Below, piece after piece: positions 30,578 to 38,646 of a stretch of DNA of 64,000 bases. The notes beneath the pieces were generated by a model. The model worked only from the letters and a program-made list of their open reading frames with translations, was not told the DNA's origin and searched no databases. Source of the stretch: Candidatus Gallispira edinburgensis. Lineage in GTDB: Bacteria > Bacillota > Clostridia > Lachnospirales > CAG-274. How positions within the stretch are numbered: the stretch's first letter is position 1; each line of letters starts with the position of its first letter. The translations under genes were made by a program, and so were the position numbers. Location of the stretch: assembly GCA_904395805.1 (NCBI GenBank), contig CAJFNV010000011.1, positions 1-64,000 on the forward strand, in the 5' to 3' direction.

Positions 30578-31259
30578 TTTTCTCTTCCAATTCCCTTTCT
30601 GCCTGGGATTTTCTTAAATATATTATTTCAAAGTCATTAGGTGCAATTGCTTCTTCTGTTCTTCCTAAGGCAAGAGCACCTATACAGGCTGCTCTCTGCA
30701 TATTTGCACACTGGGGAGCAAATTTAAATCCCGGATTGAATTCTGTTATTTTTTCTCTGAATACAGGTACTCCGTCACCGAGGAAAACAGCATTTTCGTC
30801 CGTTTCAATTACCATATCAAGAAGTTCCCTTATGTCACAAGCCATATATTCACTTATTCTGTCAAGTCCGTTTACATTTGAATATATGGCTGAATAAACC
30901 TGATTTCTTCTTGCATCCATTATAGGAACAACAAGGCTGTCGCTTTCACACAAATTATAAGCAAGTCCGTCAAGAGTAGGCACAGGTATAATTTTTTTGT
31001 CAAGTCCGTGAGCCAGTCCTTTTGCTGTTGCAGCCCCTATTCTAAGCCCCGTAAAGCTTCCGGGACCGCTTGCGCAGGCAATATAGTCAACAGTATTCAA
31101 ATCAAGTTCTACCATATTTTTAAGCTGTTCTATCATTGGCATAATTGTCTGTGAATGGGTCTTTTTATAATTTGTTGTAAATTCGGCAATAGTCTTTTCT
31201 TCGTCAACAAGAGCAACACTTGCCACTAGTCCTGTTGTATCCAAAGCTAAAATTTTCAT
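30555..31259 (-). CDS. tsaB: tRNA threonylcarbamoyladenosine biosynthesis protein TsaB
   Basis: MKILALDTTGLVASVALVDEEKTIAEFTTNYKKTHSQTIMPMI...CASGPGSFTGLRIGAATAKGLA. Confidence 0.96.
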   Translation of the reverse strand: MKILALDTTGLVASVALVDEEKTIAEFTTNYKKTHSQTIMPMIEQLKNMVELDLNTVDYIACASGPGSFTGLRIGAATAKGLAHGLDKKIIPVPTLDGLAYNLCESDSLVVPIMDARRNQVYSAIYSNVNGLDRISEYMACDIRELLDMVIETDENAVFLGDGVPVFREKITEFNPGFKFAPQCANMQRAACIGALALGRTEEAIAPNDFEIIYLRKSQAERELEEKNANRNDE

Positions 31260-31681
31260 TATAACACCTCAATTTTTCTGTAATTTTCATTATCTGATGT
31301 CAGATCCTTTTCTATTTTTATCCACTTAACATCATCTGGCAGTATATCTGTAATAAGCTCTGCCCATTCTATGAGGCAGACACCATCTCCATAGAAATAC
31401 TCTTCGTAACCGATTTCAAACATTTCCTCAACGTCACCTATTCTATAGACGTCAAAATGATAAAATGGTATCCTGCCTGAATGATATTCGTTTACTATAG
31501 TAAAAGTAGGGCTTGTAATATGCTCGGTTATATTGAGCCCTTGGGCAAAACCCTTTGTAAAAACTGTTTTTCCTACGCCAAGATCACCCTGTAAGCAGTA
31601 TATTTCTCCTTTTGCTGCTTTTTCACCCAGCTCATAGCCTATTTTTCTTGTTTCTTCTTCTGAATATACTTCATAAATCAT
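31259..31681 (-). CDS. tsaE: tRNA threonylcarbamoyladenosine biosynthesis ATPase TsaE
   Basis: LQGDLGVGKTVFTKGFAQGLNITEHITSPTFTIVNEYH...FYHFDVYRI. Confidence 0.95.
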   Translation of the reverse strand: MIYEVYSEEETRKIGYELGEKAAKGEIYCLQGDLGVGKTVFTKGFAQGLNITEHITSPTFTIVNEYHSGRIPFYHFDVYRIGDVEEMFEIGYEEYFYGDGVCLIEWAELITDILPDDVKWIKIEKDLTSDNENYRKIEVL

Positions 31682-31780
31682 AATCAAAATCTCCTATGTT
31701 TAATGTAATAATTATAACATACTTTTAAAATGAATACAATAACATCAAAAACAGGACTAAATAATTTATAAAATAACTAA

Positions 31781-31801
31781 GGGCGGTAAAATCAACCGCC
31801 C
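31781..31801. terminator. Hairpin GGGCGGT-aaaatca-ACCGCCC
   Basis: Perfect 7-bp GC-rich stem downstream of amidase gene. Confidence 0.6.
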
Positions 31802-31803
31802 TC

Positions 31804-31946
31804 TGTCTGTCGAAATAGTCGACAGACATGAAAGAAATGCACGCATTTCTTTCAGATAGCTAAGGAAGGAACCATCAAGTTTTCCGCAATTTTGAAAATA
31901 TCAAAATTACAGAAAAGTTCCTGTCCTCGGTCGGGCAAATCTCGAC
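31804..31946. repeat. Array of consecutive hairpins (intergenic structured element)
   Basis: TGTCTGTCGA-aatag-TCGACAGACA (31804-31828); TGAAAGAAATGC-ac-GCATTTCTTTCA (31829-31854); composite stem around AATTTTGA-aaata-TCAAAATT (about 31868-31920); GGTCG-ggcaaatct-CGACC. Confidence 0.85.
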
Positions 31947-32064
31947 CTGCGGATTACAGTCTGCGACGCTAATTGCAAGTCAGTTATTCAAAAACTGCAA
32001 ATTTTTGGTTAAAAATTAGTTTATTGACAGTCTGAGAGCGGTAAAATCAACAGCTCTGTACTAA

Positions 32065-32595
32065 TCAGCTTGTAAAATCAATTATACCTCTTGAAATTCC
32101 TATAGCACACTTCTGTCTGAAACTGTCTGTTGCAAGAAGTGCAGTTTCCTCGGGATTGCTGAGAAAAGCAAGTTCAACCAGTATAGCAGGCATTCTTGTA
32201 AGCCTTAACACAGCAAAATTAGCAGAAAATATACCCAGATCCTTTGTATCGATTTCATTTACAAGTGCTGTATTGACTACAAGAGCAAAGTCCTCGGCAA
32301 CAGTTCCCTCTCTGTAGAAAAAAGTTTCCGTTCCTTTATATATAGGATTTACATTCGAGTTGCAGTGGATGCTTACAAAATAATCTGCTCCCCATTCATT
32401 GGCAAGTCTGGCTCTTTCTGCAAGACTGATATTTACCTCTGATGTTCTTGAAAAATTTACAGTATATCCTTCTGCCTGCAAAAGCCGTCCTGTTCTCAAT
32501 GCAACATCAAGGGTAACTTCTGATTCTTTTAAACCGTTTATTCCTATTGCTCCGGGATTTGTTCCCCCATGACCCGGGTCTAAAAAAATTCTCAT
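32065..32595 (-). CDS. N-acetylmuramoyl-L-alanine amidase (Amidase_3)
   Basis: MRIFLDPGHGGTNPGAIGINGLKESEVTLDVALRTG...SIHCNSN...ILVELAFLSNPEET. Confidence 0.96.
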   Translation of the reverse strand: MRIFLDPGHGGTNPGAIGINGLKESEVTLDVALRTGRLLQAEGYTVNFSRTSEVNISLAERARLANEWGADYFVSIHCNSNVNPIYKGTETFFYREGTVAEDFALVVNTALVNEIDTKDLGIFSANFAVLRLTRMPAILVELAFLSNPEETALLATDSFRQKCAIGISRGIIDFTS

Positions 32596-32767
32596 ATTTT
32601 ACCACCTAAATTTTATATATATACTATATGCAAAACATTGAAAATATGTTATACTGTAAGTGTTATGGTTTATAACAGTATTAAAAATTGTGAATTTATT
32701 AAAGCAAAATTATATAAATATTAAGCAAATATTAAACTGGGATTAAAAATGAATTTTTGAGAAAATG

Positions 32768-32784
32768 TTCACAATTTATTCACA
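32768..32784 (+). promoter_or_regulatory. Direct repeat TTCACA-N5-TTCACA upstream of htrA (candidate response-regulator box)
   Basis: gTTCACAatttaTTCACAc; 11-bp centre-to-centre spacing. Confidence 0.5.
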
Positions 32785-32841
32785 CTTTTTATAAAAAATC
32801 CTGTTAAAATACCTTTGAAAACAACAAAGGAGGTTTTTCAT

Positions 32842-34257
32842 ATGAATAATGAATTTGAAAATTTAAAGGAAAATCAAAACACAGCATCAGAAGATGTTAA
32901 TTCAACAGCAGATAACTCAACTGCATTTAATGAAACAGCTGATGTCACTCCTATTGAAAATGTAAATGAAGCAACTAATGTTGAAGAAAATACAAATAAC
33001 ATAGCTGACGCTGAAGAATCTGCAGCACAAAGCACAACTATGAACATAGAAGAAAATGCCAATGATGACACTTCTTCAAAAGAAGAAAAGAAAATCAAAT
33101 ATTCATATAAGAAGAGTATTGCTGCAGGCCTTGCAGGAGTTGTTCTCTGCGGAGGTTCTCTCGGTTTCTGTCTCGGTCTTGGACTTAACACATCAAAAGC
33201 TATTACAAATGCTGTAACGGGAGGTTTTAGCTTCAGTAATACAAATTCAGGTTCATCTGATGCTACTGCAACTGCTGCAAATCTTGTCGCATCCGAGGAC
33301 AGTATAGCTCAGGTTGTAAGCAGTGTTGAGAACTCTGTTGTAAACATTTCAATCAGAGCTCAGTCAGCAACCACATGGTTTGGTCAGACTTATGAAAGTG
33401 AAGGCTCAGGCTCAGGCATTATTTATAAGGTAGACGGAGATACCGTTTATATTATAACCAATAACCATGTTGTTGAAGATGCTAATTCTGTAACCGTTTC
33501 AATCACAGGTGATGAACAGGTAAATGCAAAACTTGTAGGTAAAGATGCAGCATCTGACCTTGCAGTAATTTCTGTATCAAAGACAGATCTTACAAACGCA
33601 GGAGTTACAGATGTTCAGGCTGCTAAATTCGGTAATTCAGATGATGTACAGGTCGGAGAAACCGTTATTCCTATAGGAAATGCTTTAGGTCAGGGAAAGA
33701 CTGCAACACTGGGTATTATAAGTGCACAGAATAAGGAAATCAATATTGATGGTAAGACACTTACTGTAATACAGACAGATGCAGCAATTAACCCAGGTAA
33801 CAGCGGCGGTGCCCTTGTAAATACATCAGGCGAAGTTATAGGTATTAATACAGCAAAACTTTCAAGCGATGCTGTAGAAGGCATTGGTTATGCAATTCCT
33901 ATTTCAACAGCACAGCCTATTATAGAAAGCCTTATGGAAAACGGTACTATTGATAAGCCATCTTTAGGTATTCAGTGCTACACAATTGACGAAAACTTTG
34001 AAAGGATATATGGTATAAATATTCCGGGTGTATTTATAGTGAAGGTTGAGGAAAATTCAGCTGCTGAAAGTGCCGGACTTCAGGCAACAGATATTATTAC
34101 AGCAATTGACGGTACTGCAGTTGCCGATATAGATACATTGTCAAATGAAATATCAAAGCATAAATCAGGTGATTCAATTACACTTACAATAATAAGAAAC
34201 GGCAGACAGCAGATGACAGTAACTGCCACTCTTCAGAATCAGAACGAGCAGTTCTAA
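32842..34257 (+). CDS. htrA: HtrA/DegP-type serine protease with PDZ, acidic N-terminal cytoplasmic extension
   Basis: GSGSGIIYKVDGDTVYIITNNHVVEDA...SDLAVISV...DAAINPGNSGGALVN; PDZ at C-terminus; SD aaaggagg before ATG 32842. Confidence 0.95.
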   Translation: MNNEFENLKENQNTASEDVNSTADNSTAFNETADVTPIENVNEATNVEENTNNIADAEESAAQSTTMNIEENANDDTSSKEEKKIKYSYKKSIAAGLAGVVLCGGSLGFCLGLGLNTSKAITNAVTGGFSFSNTNSGSSDATATAANLVASEDSIAQVVSSVENSVVNISIRAQSATTWFGQTYESEGSGSGIIYKVDGDTVYIITNNHVVEDANSVTVSITGDEQVNAKLVGKDAASDLAVISVSKTDLTNAGVTDVQAAKFGNSDDVQVGETVIPIGNALGQGKTATLGIISAQNKEINIDGKTLTVIQTDAAINPGNSGGALVNTSGEVIGINTAKLSSDAVEGIGYAIPISTAQPIIESLMENGTIDKPSLGIQCYTIDENFERIYGINIPGVFIVKVEENSAAESAGLQATDIITAIDGTAVADIDTLSNEISKHKSGDSITLTIIRNGRQQMTVTATLQNQNEQF

Positions 34258-34278
34258 TTAATAAGGATGGTGATATAA

Positions 34279-35424
34279 ATGAAAAGTAAATATATAAGAA
34301 ACGGTATTATAGCAGTTGTAGCAAGCGGTGTTATCGGTTTAGGTATTGGTGCTGCAATACCGGTAACATCAGAAATTATTGATCAGGTACAGATGGCTTC
34401 ATTAGCAGATAATGCAGAAGAGATACCAACAGCTGATACAGGGAATATCAGAGTAACTATGGATGAAGCTTCTCAGAATACAGTTGAGATAATTAACAAG
34501 GTCCAGCCTTCAGTTGCATGTATAACATCTATTACACATGGCGTTGATTTCTTCAATCAGGCATATGAAAGCGAAGGAGCCGGTTCAGGTGTTGTATTTT
34601 ATAAGGACAGCGACAATGCTTATATTGTAACAAATTACCATGTAATTGAGGGTGCTTCAAATGTAGGTGTATCCTTAAATGAATGTGATCTTGTTCAGGC
34701 AAAGCTTGTGGGCAAGGATTCAAATGCTGATTTAGCTGTAATATCAGTTCCTCTTAAGGATCTGGCTGCAGCAGGTGTCACAAATGTACAGGTAGCTGAA
34801 TTCGGTGATTCAGAAGCAATGCAGGTTGGCGAAACCGTTATTGCCATAGGTAACGCTCTCGGTGAAGGCAACACAGCTACAAAGGGTATTTTAAGCTCAC
34901 AGACAAGAGATGTTAATATTCAGGGAACAAAGCTTACCGTTCTTCAGACAGATGCAGCAATTAACCCCGGTAACAGCGGTGGTGCCCTTGTAAACAGTAA
35001 AGGACAGGTTATAGGTATAAATACTGCAAAGATATCAATGACAACTGTTGAAGGTATCGGCTACAGTATTGCATCCGATGTTGCAAAACCAATTATCGAA
35101 GAGTTGATGAACAGCACAAGTACCCCTACTCTCGGTGTTTACATCACAAGTATTTCCGAGGAAGTTGCTCAGCAGAATAATCTTCCGCAGGCAGGTGTTC
35201 TTGTTCAGCAGGTAATTCAGGGCGGAAGCGCAAGCTATGCCGATATTCAGGCAGGTGACCTTATTACTTCATTTAACGGCACTCCTGTATTTAACACAGA
35301 CCAGCTTATGGAGGCTGTAAGACAGTGCAAGATAGGCCAGACTGTTAATGTTACAATTGTCAGAAATGGAGCTACAAAGACTGTATCAGTTAAGATGCTT
35401 GAAAGCTCATCAGATACATTCTAA
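34279..35424 (+). CDS. Second HtrA/DegP-type serine protease paralog with PDZ
   Basis: GAGSGVVFYKDSDNAYIVTNYHVIEGA...ADLAVISV...DAAINPGNSGGALVN. Confidence 0.95.
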   Translation: MKSKYIRNGIIAVVASGVIGLGIGAAIPVTSEIIDQVQMASLADNAEEIPTADTGNIRVTMDEASQNTVEIINKVQPSVACITSITHGVDFFNQAYESEGAGSGVVFYKDSDNAYIVTNYHVIEGASNVGVSLNECDLVQAKLVGKDSNADLAVISVPLKDLAAAGVTNVQVAEFGDSEAMQVGETVIAIGNALGEGNTATKGILSSQTRDVNIQGTKLTVLQTDAAINPGNSGGALVNSKGQVIGINTAKISMTTVEGIGYSIASDVAKPIIEELMNSTSTPTLGVYITSISEEVAQQNNLPQAGVLVQQVIQGGSASYADIQAGDLITSFNGTPVFNTDQLMEAVRQCKIGQTVNVTIVRNGATKTVSVKMLESSSDTF

Positions 35425-35440
35425 ATATTAGATAAATTTA

Positions 35441-35472
35441 AGGCTGTTGCATTTTTATGCAGCAGCTTTTTA
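35441..35472 (+). terminator. Intrinsic terminator after htrA paralogs
   Basis: aGGCTGTTGCATttttATGCAGCAGCttttt. Confidence 0.85.
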
Positions 35473-35571
35473 TGTATATTTAAATATCTAATTAATAATA
35501 ATTATCAAAAACCTGTTGTAATTTTCTGTCATTAGTTGTATAATTAATAAAAAACAACAAGGAGGTAAGCT

Positions 35572-35811
35572 ATGGAAACAAGAGTTGCATTAATAGGCAT
35601 AGTTGTAAAAAACTTTGACTCTGCCAATGAAATAAATGCCCTTCTCCACGATTACGGCGACTACATAATCGGAAGAATGGGTATACCTTACAGGGAAAAA
35701 TCCATAAATATAATTAGCGTTGCAATTGATGCACCTAATGATATTATAAATACTTTATCCGGAAAGCTTGGACAGCTTGACGGAGTAAGCACAAAAACAA
35801 TATATAATTAA
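35572..35811 (+). CDS. TM1266-like iron-only hydrogenase system putative regulator (ACT-like)
   Basis: METRVALIGIVVKNFDSANEINALLHDYGDYIIGRMGIPYREKSINIISVAIDAPNDIINTLSGKLGQLDGVSTKTIY; directly upstream of hydG/hydF. Confidence 0.85.
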   Translation: METRVALIGIVVKNFDSANEINALLHDYGDYIIGRMGIPYREKSINIISVAIDAPNDIINTLSGKLGQLDGVSTKTIYN

Positions 35812-35865
35812 ATCTGACGGAAAAGGTTTATCTAAACCTGCCCCGAAAGGAAGGAGAATTTTAAA

Positions 35866-37278
35866 ATGTACGATCCAAAATCATTAAAAGCTGAGGAATT
35901 TATATCACACGAGGAAATACTTGATACCTTAGCCTATGCCGACGAAAACAAAAACAATATTGAGCTTATTGATTCAATAATTGAGAAGGCAAAGTTTAGA
36001 AAGGGACTTTCACACAGAGAAGCTTCCGTGCTCTTAGTCTGTCAGAATGAAGAAAAAAATAACGAAATATATGCTCTGGCAGAACAAATAAAGAAAGAAT
36101 TTTACGGCAACAGAATTGTTATGTTTGCCCCCCTCTATCTTTCAAACTACTGTGTAAACGGCTGTGTTTACTGCCCATATCATGCAAAAAACAAGCATAT
36201 AGCCAGAAAAAAGCTTACACAGGAGGAAGTAAGAAAAGAAGTTATTGCCCTTCAGGATATGGGACATAAGCGTCTTGCTATTGAATCAGGTGAAGATCCT
36301 GTAAACAATCCTATTGAATATATACTTGAATGTATAAATACAATATACAGCATAAAGCATAAAAACGGTGCCATAAGACGTGTAAACGTAAACATAGCTG
36401 CAACTACCGTTGAAAATTACAGAAAACTTAAGGAAGCAGGTATAGGTACATACATACTTTTCCAGGAAACATACCATAAGGAAAGCTATGAACAGCTTCA
36501 TCCTACAGGACCAAAGCACAATTATGCTTACCATACAGAGGCTATGGACAGAGCTATGGAAGGTGGTATTGACGATGTAGGCTTAGGTGTTCTATTTGGT
36601 CTTGAAAAATACAGATATGAATTTGCAGGGCTTTTAATGCACGCAGAGCATCTTGAAGCAGTTCACGGTGTGGGACCTCATACAATAAGTGTACCAAGAA
36701 TACGTCCTGCCGATGATATTGACCCTGCTGATTTTACAGATGCTATTGACGATGATATTTTTGCAAAGCTTGTAGCATGTATAAGAATTGCCGTACCATA
36801 TACAGGTATGATAGTTTCCACAAGAGAAAGTCAGAAGACAAGAGAAAGAGTTCTTCATTTAGGTATATCACAGATAAGTGGCGGTTCCAAAACAAGTGTC
36901 GGCGGTTATTATGAACCGGAAGAAGATAATTCAGCCCAGTTTGATGTAGAGGATAACAGAACTCTTGACGAAGTTGTAAACTGGCTTATGAAAATGGGTT
37001 ATATTCCAAGTTTCTGTACTGCCTGCTACAGAGAAGGCAGAACAGGTGACCGTTTTATGAGCCTGTGTAAATCAGGACAGATACAAAACTGCTGCCATCC
37101 TAATGCTCTTATGACATTAAAAGAATATCTTGAGGACTATGCTTCCGATGACACAAAGAAAATAGGCGAAGAGCTTATTGCAAAGGAAGTTGAGAATATT
37201 CCAAATGAAAAGGTCAAGGCAATAGTTATTGACTATTTAAACAACATTCATAAAGGGAAAAGAGATTTCAGATTCTAG
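35866..37278 (+). CDS. hydG: [FeFe]-hydrogenase H-cluster radical SAM maturase HydG
   Basis: NYCVNGCVYCPYHAKNKHIARKKLTQEEVRKEV (CxxxCxxC), C-terminal SFCTACYREGRTGDRFM...QNCCHPNA. Confidence 0.96.
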   Translation: MYDPKSLKAEEFISHEEILDTLAYADENKNNIELIDSIIEKAKFRKGLSHREASVLLVCQNEEKNNEIYALAEQIKKEFYGNRIVMFAPLYLSNYCVNGCVYCPYHAKNKHIARKKLTQEEVRKEVIALQDMGHKRLAIESGEDPVNNPIEYILECINTIYSIKHKNGAIRRVNVNIAATTVENYRKLKEAGIGTYILFQETYHKESYEQLHPTGPKHNYAYHTEAMDRAMEGGIDDVGLGVLFGLEKYRYEFAGLLMHAEHLEAVHGVGPHTISVPRIRPADDIDPADFTDAIDDDIFAKLVACIRIAVPYTGMIVSTRESQKTRERVLHLGISQISGGSKTSVGGYYEPEEDNSAQFDVEDNRTLDEVVNWLMKMGYIPSFCTACYREGRTGDRFMSLCKSGQIQNCCHPNALMTLKEYLEDYASDDTKKIGEELIAKEVENIPNEKVKAIVIDYLNNIHKGKRDFRF

Positions 37279-37289
37279 GAGGCGGTAAT

Positions 37290-38495
37290 ATGAGCTTAAA
37301 CGATACACCAAAATCAGACAGAATACACATTGGTATATTCGGAAGGAGAAATGCAGGGAAATCCAGCATAATAAATGCAATTACGGGACAAAGCCTTGCA
37401 ATTGTATCGGAAATCAAAGGCACAACCACCGACCCTGTTCAAAAAGCAATGGAGCTTCTGCCCCTGGGACCTGTAATGATCATTGATACGCCTGGTATTG
37501 ATGATATAGGCGAGCTTGGAGAAAAGCGTATAGAAAAAAGCTATCAGGTTTTAAATAAGACAGATATTGCCCTTCTTGTTGTTGACGGAACTATTGGCTT
37601 GCAGCCAGAGGACAAAGCAATTATTGAAGCTATTAAGGAAAGAAAACTTCCCTATATTATAATATTAAATAAATCAGATGAAGTTACCGATAGGTACAAA
37701 ATTGAAAATTCAATATGGGTAAGTGCAAAAACAAATGAAAATATATGGGAGCTTAAAGAAAGAATATCAAAACTTGTTCCTGCCGATAATATGACACTTA
37801 AAATAATAGGTGACAAGCTTGAACCTAACGATATTGCCGTTCTTGTTGTCCCTATTGATAAGGCAGCTCCAAAAGGCAGACTTATTCTGCCTCAGCAGCA
37901 GACAATAAGAGATATACTTGAAGCGGGAGCAGTATCCGTAGTTACAAGAGATACTGAGCTTGCAGAAACTCTTAAAAGTTTAGGCAAAAAGCCTAAAATG
38001 GTAATTACCGATTCACAGGCATTTAGTTTCGTAAAAAATATTGTTCCCGAGGATATTCTCCTTACATCATTTTCAATATTATTTGCAAGATATAAGGGAG
38101 ATTTGGAGGAAGCAATAAAGGCTGTAAAAGCTATTGAAAATATAAATGACGGTGATACCCTGTTAATTGCAGAAGGATGCACTCACCACAGACAGTGTGA
38201 TGATATAGGCACAGTTAAAATCCCTAAATGGTTAAAATCCCATACTGATAAGAAAATCAATTATGAATTTACAAGCGGTACAGAATTTCCAAAGGATCTG
38301 AGTAAATATAAAGCAGTCATACACTGCGGAGGCTGCACATTAAATGAAAAGGAAATGAAACACAGAGTTAATGTCTGTAAATCACAGAATGTTCCCATAA
38401 CAAATTACGGCATATTTATAGCCTATGTTCAGGGAATTCTTGAAAGAAGCATACAGGTATTTCCCGAATATGCAGCTAAGCTTAATGCTAAATAA
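37290..38495 (+). CDS. hydF: [FeFe]-hydrogenase H-cluster maturation GTPase HydF
   Basis: HIGIFGRRNAGKSSIINAITGQSLAIVSEIKGTTTDPVQK...AEGCTHHRQCDDIGTVKIP...HCGGCTLN. Confidence 0.97.
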   Translation: MSLNDTPKSDRIHIGIFGRRNAGKSSIINAITGQSLAIVSEIKGTTTDPVQKAMELLPLGPVMIIDTPGIDDIGELGEKRIEKSYQVLNKTDIALLVVDGTIGLQPEDKAIIEAIKERKLPYIIILNKSDEVTDRYKIENSIWVSAKTNENIWELKERISKLVPADNMTLKIIGDKLEPNDIAVLVVPIDKAAPKGRLILPQQQTIRDILEAGAVSVVTRDTELAETLKSLGKKPKMVITDSQAFSFVKNIVPEDILLTSFSILFARYKGDLEEAIKAVKAIENINDGDTLLIAEGCTHHRQCDDIGTVKIPKWLKSHTDKKINYEFTSGTEFPKDLSKYKAVIHCGGCTLNEKEMKHRVNVCKSQNVPITNYGIFIAYVQGILERSIQVFPEYAAKLNAK

Positions 38496-38517
38496 TCAAA
38501 TATCTGAACCAATCAGA

Positions 38518-38540
38518 ACTTTTTAGCTCTGCTAAAAAGT
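38518..38540. repeat. Perfect inverted repeat
   Basis: ACTTTTTAGC-tct-GCTAAAAAGT. Confidence 0.75.
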
Positions 38541-38583
38541 CGGCTCCGCCGCCCGAATTACTCTCTTTCGGTTCACAAACAAA

Positions 38584-38628
38584 GCTTCCCCGAATAATTC
38601 GTATAGAAATTTCGGGGAAGCCATATTT
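38584..38628 (+). terminator. Intrinsic terminator after hydF
   Basis: GCTTCCCCGAA-N16-TTCGGGGAAGC followed by catattttt. Confidence 0.85.
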
Positions 38629-38646
38629 TTGATTTTTTAAATTAAA

